Under the pieces are notes generated by a model. That model saw only the letters and a program-made list of their open reading frames with translations. It searched no databases and was not told where the DNA came from. 64,000 nucleotides of DNA, from positions 1-64,000 of the forward strand of contig NZ_CYIG01000020.1 in the NCBI RefSeq assembly GCF_001298675.1. Direction: 5' to 3'. How positions within the stretch are numbered: position 1 is the stretch's first letter; the number at the start of each line of letters is the position of its first letter. This stretch comes from Paenacidovorax caeni (GTDB lineage: Bacteria; Pseudomonadota; Gammaproteobacteria; Burkholderiales; Burkholderiaceae_C). Both the position numbers and the translations under genes were made by a program. This document shows positions 57,302 to 64,000 of this stretch, piece by piece.

Positions 57302-57328
57302 GGGCGCGATGGGCGCGATGGGCGCGAT
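57302..57328 (+). repeat. Three tandem copies of a 9-mer
   Basis: GGGCGCGAT is repeated three times without spacing, between the hydratase-fold stop and the esterase start. It is a likely site of slippage length variation. Confidence 0.7.
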
Positions 57329-57389
57329 CGGCGTGCGTGCGCACGTTCTTCCGGCATGATGGCCGGCTTTGCCCGCTGAGAACGTGTGA

Positions 57390-58361
57390 ATGAGCCCGCC
57401 CGTGACCGCCCCCGTTTCCTCCCACCGCCTCACCCCCCAGATGCGCGCCGTGCTCCAGGGCATGGAGCGCGCCGCGCGCGCGCCGCTGCACACCCTGCCC
57501 GTGGCGCAGGCGCGTGCCGCCTACGAGGCCGGCGCTGGCGTGCTGGAGCTGCCCAAGGCCGCGCTGCCCCGTGTGGAAGACCTGCACATCCCCGCACGCG
57601 ACGGCCATGCCCTGCCAGCGCGCCTGTACGCGCCCACCGAGGGCGCGCCCCTGCCGCTGCTGCTGTACCTGCATGGCGGCGGCTTCACCATCGGCAGCAT
57701 CGCCACGCACGACGTACTGTGCCGCGAACTGGCGCGGCTGGCGGGCTGCATGGTGGTATCGCTGGACTACCGGCTGGCGCCCGAGCACCGCTTTCCCACG
57801 GCCAGCAATGACGCCTGGGATGCGCTGCAGTGGCTGGCGCACCACGGCGCGCGCTTGGGCGCCGATACGGCACGCCTGGCCGTGGGCGGCGACAGCGCAG
57901 GCGGCACGCTTTCGGCCGTGAACGCCATCCTGGCCCGCGATGCGGGCCTGCCGCTGGCGCTGCAACTGCTGTTTTACCCCGGCACCACGGCGTACCAGGA
58001 CACGCCCTCGCACAGCGTTTTTGCGCGCGGCCTGGTGCTGGACGCGACGGCCATCGACTGGTTCTTCGGCCATTACGTGGCGCTGCGCGAAGAGCGCGCC
58101 GACTGGCGGTTCGCGCCGCTTAACGCCAGCGACGTGGAGGGCGTTGCCCCGGCCTGGCTCGGCCTGGCCGAGTGCGATCCGCTGGTGGACGAGGGCATTC
58201 TGTACGCCGACAAGCTGCGCGCCGCCGGCGTGCCGGTCGATCTGGAGATTTACCGCGGCGTGACGCACGAATTCATCAAGATGGGCCGCGCCATCCCCGA
58301 GGCGCGCCAGGCCCACCATGACGCCGCGCAGGCCCTGCGCCGCGCCTTCCAAATGGATTGA
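57390..58361 (+). CDS. Alpha/beta-hydrolase esterase (HSL family)
   Basis: The 323-residue carboxylesterase/lipase of the hormone-sensitive-lipase type has the oxyanion HGGGF (LYLHGGGFTIGS), the nucleophile in VGGDSAGG, and a distal Asp in AECDPLVDEGILYADKL with His in YRGVTHEFIK, completing a canonical catalytic triad. It cleaves short acyl esters. No secretion signal is seen. It overlaps no gene and is followed 4 nt later by the thioesterase-GNAT fusion. Confidence 0.93.
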   Translation: MSPPVTAPVSSHRLTPQMRAVLQGMERAARAPLHTLPVAQARAAYEAGAGVLELPKAALPRVEDLHIPARDGHALPARLYAPTEGAPLPLLLYLHGGGFTIGSIATHDVLCRELARLAGCMVVSLDYRLAPEHRFPTASNDAWDALQWLAHHGARLGADTARLAVGGDSAGGTLSAVNAILARDAGLPLALQLLFYPGTTAYQDTPSHSVFARGLVLDATAIDWFFGHYVALREERADWRFAPLNASDVEGVAPAWLGLAECDPLVDEGILYADKLRAAGVPVDLEIYRGVTHEFIKMGRAIPEARQAHHDAAQALRRAFQMD

Positions 58362-58365
58362 AACC

Positions 58366-59232
58366 ATGACCATGACCTACCAGGATTTCCGCTGCTTTCA
58401 CCGCCTGCGCGTGCGCTGGGCCGAGGTGGACATCCAGAAAATCGTCTTCAACGCCCACTACCTGACCTATGCCGACTGCGCCATGACCGAGTACTGGCGC
58501 GCGCTCGCGCTGCCCTACGAGGCGGGCATGCGCCAGCTCGGTGGCGAGGTCTACCTGAAGAAGGCCAGCGTGGAGTACCACGCCTCGGCACGCCTGGACG
58601 ACTGGCTGGACGTGGGCATGCGCTGCGTGCGCATCGGCGAAAGCTCCATGGCGTTCGAGGCTGGCATCTTCACGGGCGAGCGCCTGCTGGTGTCGGTGGA
58701 GCTGCTCTACGTGTTTGCCGACCCGGCGACGCAGACCAAGCGCCCCGTGCCGCCTGCGCTGCGCGCCATGGTCGAGCACTTCGAGGCGGGTGGCGAGATG
58801 GTCGAGCTGCGCGTGGGCGACTGGGCCACGCTGGGCCACGATGCCACGCAGCTGCGCGTGGAAGTGTTCGTGCGCGAGCAGGGCATCGACCCCGCGCTGG
58901 AGATCGACGCCCAGGACGCCACGGCGCTGCATGCCGTGGCCTACAACCGCCTGGGCATGCCCATGGCCACCGGGCGCCTGCTGCACGACGGCCCGGGGCT
59001 GGCCCGCATTGGCCGCATGGCGGTGGACCGCTCGGTGCGCGGCCAGCGCTGGGGCCGCATGGTGCTCGACGGACTGGTGCAGGCCGCCCAGGAGCGCGGC
59101 GACCGCGAGGTCACGCTGCACGCGCAATGCAGTGCCGAAGGCTTTTACCGCCGTGCCGGCTTTGCGCCGCAGGGCGAGCGCTTTGAGGAAGCGGGCATCA
59201 CCCACATCGCCATGCACCGCGTGCTGGGGTGA
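58366..59232 (+). CDS. Fusion of hotdog thioesterase and GNAT acetyltransferase
   Basis: The 288-residue protein joins two domains. Residues about 1-130 are a 4-hydroxybenzoyl-CoA-like thioesterase (RVRWAEVDIQKIVFNAHYLTYADCAMTEYWR, with an Asp where the family base lies). Residues about 140-288 are a GNAT N-acetyltransferase (VFVREQGIDPALEIDAQD, RIGRMAVDRSVRGQRWGRMVLDGLV for acetyl-CoA, and a His-rich end). Both domains use acyl-CoA, so it may move an acyl group between substrates. The ATG at 58366 lies 4 nt after the esterase stop. Confidence 0.85.
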   Translation: MTMTYQDFRCFHRLRVRWAEVDIQKIVFNAHYLTYADCAMTEYWRALALPYEAGMRQLGGEVYLKKASVEYHASARLDDWLDVGMRCVRIGESSMAFEAGIFTGERLLVSVELLYVFADPATQTKRPVPPALRAMVEHFEAGGEMVELRVGDWATLGHDATQLRVEVFVREQGIDPALEIDAQDATALHAVAYNRLGMPMATGRLLHDGPGLARIGRMAVDRSVRGQRWGRMVLDGLVQAAQERGDREVTLHAQCSAEGFYRRAGFAPQGERFEEAGITHIAMHRVLG

Positions 59233-59295
59233 CTACGCTTTTGATAGCTGCAAGCGCTTGCCAGATAAGCGCTGCAGCCTGAAAACACTGTCAAA
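59232..59295 (+). repeat. GATAGC element copy 14 (convergent junction)
   Basis: ACTACGCTTTTGATAGCTGC, AAGCGCTTGCC, AGATAAGCGCTGC and AGCCTGAAAACAC. AGCGCTT and AAGCGCT can pair. It starts at the fusion-gene stop and ends beside the oxygenase stop, filling a convergent gap. Confidence 0.85.
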
Positions 59296-59297
59296 CT

Positions 59298-60386
59298 TCA
59301 ATAGGCTGAAGCCTCCAGGGCCTTGCCCTGGGCGGCGGCCTGGGCCTGCAGCTGTGCGAACTGTTCGGGGTAAAAGCGTTCGGCCACGTCCAGGTGCGAG
59401 CGCAGCCGCCCCTTGAGCGCGTTGGTGCCGATATGGCGGAATAGCGGGTTCAGCGGGTCGCTCTCGGGGCCGCGCGCCTTGCGCGCCAGTTCTGCGGGCA
59501 GGGCCAGCAGCGGAATCTCCTGCGCGTGCAGGCTGGGCGAGAAGAAGTAGGCGATGGAGTAGCGGTCCACCCCGGGGCGCGGCGACACCACGCGGTGCAC
59601 ATTGGCGCGCAGGTAGCCGTTGGTGGCGAGCTCCAGCATCTCACCGATGTTGATGACGAAGGCGTCGCGGCGCGGCGGCACGTCGATCCAGCCCTGTTCG
59701 GTGTGCACCTGCAGCCCGCCCACGTCGTCCGTCAGCAGCAGGGTGAGCAGGCCGCCGTCCTTGTGCGCGCCCACGCCCTGGCTCGATTGGCCGTCCGGCT
59801 GGCCGGGGTAGTGGATGATTTTCAGGCGGTGGTTGCGGGGCGCCGCGATGAGTCCGTCGAGCGCGTGCGGCGGCTGCCCCAGCGCCGTGAGGAAAGCGTG
59901 CAGCAGGCGCTCGGCCACCCCGCGCGTGGCGTCCAGCCATTGCAGGATGGCCCCGCGCAGCTCGGGCAACTCCTCGGGCCACTGGTTCGGGCCCTGCAAA
60001 GACCACCAGGCTGGCTGGCCCGGGGCGGGCGCCACGGCGGGCTGCTCCTCGCCCAGGTCGAGCTGTTCGCGCAGGTCGGGCTGCAGGCGCGTCAGTTCGC
60101 CCCCCACGCCGGTATAGCCGCGAAAGTGCGGTGTGTTGCGGATGGCGATGCGCTCCTTGGCCGAGGCGGGCAGTGCGAAGACCGCGCGCGTGAGCTGCTC
60201 CACGCGGCGGATCAGGCCGGTGTCGATGCCGTGGCCTTCAAGGTAGAAGAAGCCGGTGTCCCGCGCAATGCGCGCCAGGCGCGCATGGAAATCCGCGTGG
60301 CGCTGCGGGTCGTTGAGTTCGGACAGGTCGATCACGGGCAGGGCCGTGGCGTCGGCGGCGGGGGCGGCAAGGGCGTGGGCAGTCAT
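59298..60386 (-). CDS. Isopenicillin N synthase-like 2-oxoglutarate/Fe(II) oxygenase
   Basis: The 362-residue protein belongs to the DIOX/isopenicillin-N-synthase family. It shows the N-terminal VIDLSELND and DTGFFYLEGHGID, the iron site HKDGGLLTLLLTDDVGGLQV (HxD) and the distal His followed by RxS (VHRVVSPRPGVDRYSIAYFFSP). Members hydroxylate or desaturate small molecules; the substrate is not apparent. It is divergent from the MetQ-like gene. The 210-nt spacer (60387-60596) shows no clear operator; it contains an isolated CCAGCGCTTG, perhaps an element remnant. Confidence 0.87.
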   Translation of the reverse strand: MTAHALAAPAADATALPVIDLSELNDPQRHADFHARLARIARDTGFFYLEGHGIDTGLIRRVEQLTRAVFALPASAKERIAIRNTPHFRGYTGVGGELTRLQPDLREQLDLGEEQPAVAPAPGQPAWWSLQGPNQWPEELPELRGAILQWLDATRGVAERLLHAFLTALGQPPHALDGLIAAPRNHRLKIIHYPGQPDGQSSQGVGAHKDGGLLTLLLTDDVGGLQVHTEQGWIDVPPRRDAFVINIGEMLELATNGYLRANVHRVVSPRPGVDRYSIAYFFSPSLHAQEIPLLALPAELARKARGPESDPLNPLFRHIGTNALKGRLRSHLDVAERFYPEQFAQLQAQAAAQGKALEASAY

Positions 60387-60596
60387 GGTTTCACCTTCGA
60401 TGGGCGTGGGTTGTAAAAGGCCTCATCGTTGGCCCTGCGCCGTGCTTTGCCTACGAAGTTTATTGCGCTTCGATATGCGCACCGTGGCGCTTTCGGAGCC
60501 TGCAGCCAGGGCATTTGCTTAACCGGAAAACTTCGTTGCGCCAGCGCTTGTCGGCTCCGGATACTGGCCGCTCACAGTACTTCAAGAAAGACGAGC

Positions 60597-61421
60597 ATGA
60601 ACAAACGTGGCTTCCTGAGCACCTTCGTTGCCGTGGCGCTTGGCGCCGTCTCGGCCGGCCTGGCCAGTCCCTCGGCCCGGGCGGTCGCCCCTGCGGTGAT
60701 CCGCGTGGGCGTAGCGGGCGGGGTGGACGAGGAAATCTGGGAGGTGGTCACCCAGGTGGCGCAGGAGCGCGGGCTGCGCGTCAAGCCCATCGTGTTCAGC
60801 GGTGCGGTGAACCCCAACGAGGGCGTGCACAGTGGCGACCTGGAGGCCAACTCGTTCCAGCACATCCCGTACCTGCGCGACCAGAACCAGCGCGGCGGCT
60901 ACAAACTCGTCTCGGTGGGCGAGACCTATATCTCGCCCATCGCCTTCTATGCGAAGAAGTACCGGCGCCTGGCGGACCTGCCCGCGGGCGCGCGCGTGGG
61001 CATTCCCAACGACCCGAGCAACCAGACACGGGCACTCGTGGTGCTGCGCGACCAGGGCGTGCTTGATCTGCGGCCCGGTTTTGACCCCTTCACCGGCACG
61101 GCCTCGCTGGCCGATATCAGCGCGCTGCGCCAGAAGGTGGAACTGGTGGAGGCGTCCTCGGTGGTGCTCGCGCGCTCGCTGGACGATCTGGCTGCCGCCG
61201 CCATCGTCAACAGCTACGCCTACCAGGCGGGCCTGATCGCCACGCGCGACGGCATTGCCGTGGAGAAGCGCGAGCGCAACCCCTATGTGAACATCATTGT
61301 GGTGCGCGCCAGCGACCAGGCGGCGCCCTGGGTGCCGACGCTGGTGGCGGCGTACCAGTCCGAGCCGGTGCGCCAGTTCATCCTCAAGCGCTTCCAGGGA
61401 TCGGTCATTCCGGCGTTCTGA
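60597..61421 (+). CDS. MetQ/NlpA-like substrate-binding protein
   Basis: The 274-residue periplasmic receptor of the NlpA/MetQ family has RVGVAGGVDEEIWEVVTQVAQERGLRVKPIVFSG, LEANSFQHIPYLRDQ and IPNDPSNQTRALVVLRDQGVL. A signal peptide covers residues 1-30 (cut after ARA), with no lipobox Cys, so it is soluble rather than a lipoprotein. No MetN ATPase or MetI permease is adjacent, so D/L-methionine transport is only a family-based guess. The ATG at 60597 follows a weak ribosome site. Confidence 0.85.
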   Translation: MNKRGFLSTFVAVALGAVSAGLASPSARAVAPAVIRVGVAGGVDEEIWEVVTQVAQERGLRVKPIVFSGAVNPNEGVHSGDLEANSFQHIPYLRDQNQRGGYKLVSVGETYISPIAFYAKKYRRLADLPAGARVGIPNDPSNQTRALVVLRDQGVLDLRPGFDPFTGTASLADISALRQKVELVEASSVVLARSLDDLAAAAIVNSYAYQAGLIATRDGIAVEKRERNPYVNIIVVRASDQAAPWVPTLVAAYQSEPVRQFILKRFQGSVIPAF

Positions 61422-61444
61422 ACGGGGCTTTTGCGCTTGAAGAG

Positions 61445-61494
61445 AGAGCGCCTGGCGCTTTTCCGGCAAGCCCTGGCAGCGTTTTCAGGCCTTG
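61445..61494 (-). repeat. GATAGC-like element copy 15 (convergent junction, diverged)
   Basis: Minus reading: GGCCTGAAAACGCTGCC, AGGGCTTGCCGG, AAAAGCGCCAGG, CGCTCTC. The GATAG motif is lost, but the core box and the second half keep the layout. It lies between the convergent MetQ-like and ygfZ genes. Confidence 0.5.
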
Positions 61495-61521
61495 CACGGT
61501 GTGCAGGGCGTGAACCGGCGC

Positions 61522-62427
61522 TCAGATGTCGTCGAGCAGCGCATAGGGCAGGGGCAGCAGCGTGAGCGCCACGCCACCCACGTGCAGCGCGCCACTGGCC
61601 GCCGCAATCTGCAGCGCTACCAGCGCGTCCACCCCGCCACCCGGCGCAGCAGCGGCCTGCACCACGGTGCCCACCGGCTGCTCGGCATCCTCCGGCGCGA
61701 ACACCTCGGCGCCCACGGCCAGTGCCGATGGCGCGTGTGCCAGGTAGGTGCGGCGCTTGAGCGTGCCGCGGAACTGGCTGCGCGCCACCACCTCCTGGCC
61801 GGGGTAGCAGCCCTTCTTGAAATTCACGCCGCCGATGGATTCGTAGTTCAGCATCTGCGGCACGAAGGCGTCCACCACCGGGGCGGTGAGCGTGGCCACG
61901 CCGCTGCGTACCTCGCTCCAGTCCCACAGGCCCGGCGCCAGGGCGGGGCCTGTGGGTGCGGGCGCATCGGCTGGCGCCACCAGCAGCGCACGCGGCTGGT
62001 TTTCTGCCGGGTACAGATGCACTACGCTTGCAGAGCCAAATTCGGCTTTTGACCAAGCAGGTAAAGCGCTACCAGCTATCGAAAGCAGAGCGTCGCCGGC
62101 CAGGCCCCAGCACTGGAAATCGGCCGAGGCATCGGTCAGCTGGACCTTGGCGCGCAGCACGAACATGGACAGGCGCTTGAGCGTCGCGGGCAGCAGGTCG
62201 CTGCTGCACACCAGCAGCAGTTCGGTGCTGCTGCGCCGCAAGCCGATGAAGCTGGCCAGCATGCGCCCTTTGGGCGACAGGTAGGCCGCCAGGCGGGCCT
62301 GGTTGTCTTGCAGCAGGGCGAAATCCTGGGTCAGCTGGCCTTGCAGGAACGAGGCAGCGTCCGCACCGTCCACGCGGATCACGCCCAGGTGGGGCAGGGG
62401 AGCAATTCCATTGAGAAGCTGGGTCAT
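61522..62427 (-). CDS. ygfZ: YgfZ/GcvT-like folate-binding protein
   Basis: The 301-residue protein is the YgfZ/IBA57-type tetrahydrofolate-dependent factor that helps Fe-S enzyme repair or assembly. It shows VDGADAASFLQGQLTQD at the start and the signature KKGCYPGQEVVARSQFRGTLKRRTYL. A GATAGC element encodes the middle (LLSIAGSALPAWSKAEFG), inserted after AGDA. It is divergent from mltG with a 48-bp gap, a gene order I recall from Burkholderiales. Confidence 0.93.
   Translation of the reverse strand: MTQLLNGIAPLPHLGVIRVDGADAASFLQGQLTQDFALLQDNQARLAAYLSPKGRMLASFIGLRRSSTELLLVCSSDLLPATLKRLSMFVLRAKVQLTDASADFQCWGLAGDALLSIAGSALPAWSKAEFGSASVVHLYPAENQPRALLVAPADAPAPTGPALAPGLWDWSEVRSGVATLTAPVVDAFVPQMLNYESIGGVNFKKGCYPGQEVVARSQFRGTLKRRTYLAHAPSALAVGAEVFAPEDAEQPVGTVVQAAAAPGGGVDALVALQIAAASGALHVGGVALTLLPLPYALLDDI
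62030..62092 (-). repeat. GATAGC element copy 16, inside ygfZ
   Basis: Coding-strand reading: GCTCTGCTTTCGATAGCTGG, TAGCGCTTTACCTGC, TTGGTCAAAAGCC, GAATTTGGC. The TTTCGATAGCTGG left arm and GTCAAAAGCC right end match other copies. It is translated as LLSIAGSALPAWSKAEFG with the frame intact. Confidence 0.78.
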
Positions 62428-62475
62428 GGCGAGCGATTATCATCCCCGGCTCTATTCATTTTGTGCGCTGGGGTT

Positions 62476-63465
62476 GTGCGTCGCTTACTGGTTTTATTGC
62501 TGTTGATCGCGGGCGCACTGGGCGGCGGCGCGGCCTGGTGGCTGCAGCAGCCGCTGGATCTGGGCGGCGCCGCTGCGCTGGAGCTCGAGATCGAGCCCGG
62601 CACCACCCCGCGCGGTGTGGCCCGTGCCGTCGTGGTGGCGGGCGTGCGCACCGACGCGCGCCTGCTCTACGGCTGGTTCCGTGTTTCGGGGCAGGACCGG
62701 CGCATCAAGGCCGGCAACTACGAAATTCCCGCTGGCACCACGCCCCAGGGCCTGCTGCAGAAGCTCGCGCGCGGTGAGGAAACCCTGCGCGCGTTGACGC
62801 TGGTCGAGGGCTGGAACTTCCGCCAGGTGCGCGCGGCACTGGCGCGCGACGAGGGGTTGCGTCATGACGCCACGGTACTGGACGACGCGCAACTGATGGA
62901 CAAGTTGGGCCGCCCCGGCGTGGCCCCCGAGGGCCGCTTCTTTCCCGACACCTACACCTACGCCAAGGGCAGCAGTGAACTGGCGCTGCTGCGCCGCGCC
63001 CTGCACGCCATGGACCGCCGCCTGGAAGCCGCCTGGGCCCAGCGTGCCAGCGATACGCCGCTCAAGAGCGCCGACGAGGCGCTGATCCTCGCCAGCATCG
63101 TGGAAAAGGAAACGGGCTTGGCCAGCGACCGCGCTCACATCGCCGGCGTTTTCACCAACCGCCTGCGCGTGGGCATGCTGCTGCAGACCGATCCGACGGT
63201 CATCTACGGCCTGGGCGAGAAGTTTGACGGCAACCTGCGCAAGCGCGACCTGCAAACCGACCACCCCTGGAACACCTACACCCGCCCCGGCCTGCCGCCC
63301 ACGCCCATCGCCATGCCGGGCAAGGCGGCGCTGCTGGCCGCCGTGCAGCCGCAGCAGACGCGCGCGCTGTACTTCGTCGCCAAGGGCGATGGCTCCAGCC
63401 ATTTCAGCGCCACGCTGGACGAGCACAACCGCGCGGTCAACCGCTACCAGAGAGGGCAGAAATGA
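62476..63465 (+). CDS. mltG: Endolytic murein transglycosylase MltG
   Basis: The 329-residue inner-membrane protein (one N-terminal helix, RRLLVLLLLIAGALGGGAAWW) cuts nascent glycan strands. The YceG domain shows VVVAGVRTDARLLYGWFRVSGQ, RIKAGNYEIPAG (a LysM-like part) and the catalytic Glu in ILASIVEKETGLASDRAHIAG. Towards the end it has YTRPGLPPTPIAMPGKAALLAAVQP and FSATLDEHNRAVNRYQRG. I use the GTG at 62476 because it opens the membrane anchor; upstream codons lack homology. tmk follows. Confidence 0.92.
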   Translation: MRRLLVLLLLIAGALGGGAAWWLQQPLDLGGAAALELEIEPGTTPRGVARAVVVAGVRTDARLLYGWFRVSGQDRRIKAGNYEIPAGTTPQGLLQKLARGEETLRALTLVEGWNFRQVRAALARDEGLRHDATVLDDAQLMDKLGRPGVAPEGRFFPDTYTYAKGSSELALLRRALHAMDRRLEAAWAQRASDTPLKSADEALILASIVEKETGLASDRAHIAGVFTNRLRVGMLLQTDPTVIYGLGEKFDGNLRKRDLQTDHPWNTYTRPGLPPTPIAMPGKAALLAAVQPQQTRALYFVAKGDGSSHFSATLDEHNRAVNRYQRGQK

Positions 63466-63610
63466 AACACCCCCTGAGGCGCTGCGCGCCTTCCCCCTCT
63501 CTCTACGCGCTTCGCGCTATGGGAGGGGGACGCAGCCAGCGCGGCGGGGCGGCCCTTGCGCGGCTGCCCGCGCTTGGGTTGCGCAGGTTTCATGGGCCGT
63601 GGGTGGCGCG
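63466..63610 (+). repeat. Second interspersed repeat, mltG-tmk gap
   Basis: The 167-nt gap holds CCCCCTGAGGCGCTGCGCGCC, interrupted as CCCCCTGAGG and CGCTGCGCGCC, then TCCCCCTC (63492-63499) and GAGGGGGA (63523-63530) as a stem, followed by an overly GC-rich tail (GCGGGGCGGCC). This is a familiar style of GC-rich intergenic repeat in Comamonadaceae, but I see only this copy here. Confidence 0.5.
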
Positions 63611-63632
63611 CAGCGCTATGGAGAACTGATAT

Positions 63633-64000
63633 GGAGCCAGGGCTGTTCATCACCTTCGAGGGCATCGACGGCGCGGGCAAGAGCTCGCACATTGAGGCGC
63701 TGGCCTGCGCCTTTGAGGCGCAGGGCCGCTGCGTCACGCGCACGCGCGAACCTGGCGGTACGCCGCTGGCCGAGAAGCTGCGCGCGCTGCTGCTGCACGA
63801 CGCCATGGACGCGTTGACCGAGGCCCTGTTGGTGTTCGCTGCGCGGCGCGACCACCTGGTGCAGGTGATCGAGCCTGCACTGGCACGCGGCGAGGTGGTG
63901 CTGTGCGACCGCTTCACCGACGCCACCTTCGCTTACCAGGGCGCGGGTCGTGGGTTCGATCGGGGCGTGCTATTGATTTTGGAGCATTTGGCGCAGACTG
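63633..64000 (+). CDS. tmk: Thymidylate kinase (partial, runs off the window)
   Basis: The first 122 codons of dTMP kinase, which phosphorylates dTMP to dTDP. The P-loop [11 protein letters not shown] is at about residues 9-19, the DR(Y/F) motif is seen in [20 protein letters not shown], and [13 protein letters not shown] matches the LID-proximal part. GGAGA precedes the ATG at 63633. The last visible codons ([11 protein letters not shown]) resemble the left end of a GATAGC element in the DNA (GCTATTGATTTTGGAGC), but the window ends there. Confidence 0.9.

Noticed and set aside
60536-60556. Element remnant upstream of the MetQ-like gene (CCAGCGCTTG)
   Set aside because: Only the 10-bp core box matches; there is no left arm or right half, so chance is likely.

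Overview
The window is GC-rich (clearly above 60 % by eye) and reads as chromosome of a betaproteobacterium of the Comamonadaceae (Acidovorax, Alicycliphilus or Diaphorobacter type). This rests on gene content and order (dnaX-ybaB-recR, prfB-pepN-fbp, dapA-bamC, ygfZ divergent from mltG-tmk) and on a short interspersed repeat of a kind I remember from that family. The species is not identifiable from the window. I see no tRNA, rRNA, CRISPR array or prophage.

Layout. 1-133: the end of an IS5-type insertion sequence, running off the left edge. 161-4835: an amidohydrolase-like protein overlapping an SsuD-type monooxygenase, then TRAP permeases dctM and dctQ without a dctP. 5056-8528: modA-modB-modC divergent from the regulator modE, with a palindrome that fits a ModE operator between them. 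8550-9782: an MFS transporter. 10006-19162: a tripartite RND efflux operon (mdtA, mdtB, mdtC and a NodT-type outer-membrane lipoprotein). 17612-21112, opposite strand: a PAS-GGDEF protein whose frame has lost its stop and runs on antisense through the lipoprotein gene. 21325-31550: housekeeping and envelope genes (glycine-zipper lipoprotein, slyD-like, roxA, an Ala-rich lipoprotein, bamC, dapA, rnhA, a methyltransferase, gloB, mltD, a MAPEG protein, recR). 31554-40406: ybaB, dnaX, rimO, fbp, pepN, prfB. 40537-48824: a clostripain-like lipoprotein, a YddG-type exporter and a five-gene acyl-CoA/short-chain metabolism cluster. 48841-51766: a DUF1566 protein, a 266-bp MITE-like palindromic element, two decayed gene fragments and a DUF72 protein. 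51868-64000: tex, an HDOD protein, an iron alcohol dehydrogenase, a hydratase-fold protein with a signal peptide, an esterase, a thioesterase-GNAT fusion, a 2-oxoglutarate oxygenase, a MetQ-like protein, ygfZ, mltG and the start of tmk.

The most unusual feature is the roughly 50-65 bp interspersed repeat, called the GATAGC element here. Its parts in order are a left arm TTTGATAGCTGC, a core box AGCGCTTG, a second half AAGSGCTGG, and GGCC followed by T or A runs. I count about sixteen copies in both orientations. Many sit in intergenic gaps, including all three convergent gene junctions between 55 and 62 kb. Others lie inside reading frames: in pepN, tex, ygfZ and an acyl-CoA dehydrogenase, in the signal-peptide region of the RND lipoprotein, and at the 3' end of the GGDEF gene. 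Most in-gene copies are read in the one sense frame that gives (I/V)A(A/G)SA. This resembles a protein-invading palindromic element.

There are also two recoding signals: the classical prfB +1 frameshift site and a nine-A slippery run in dnaX.
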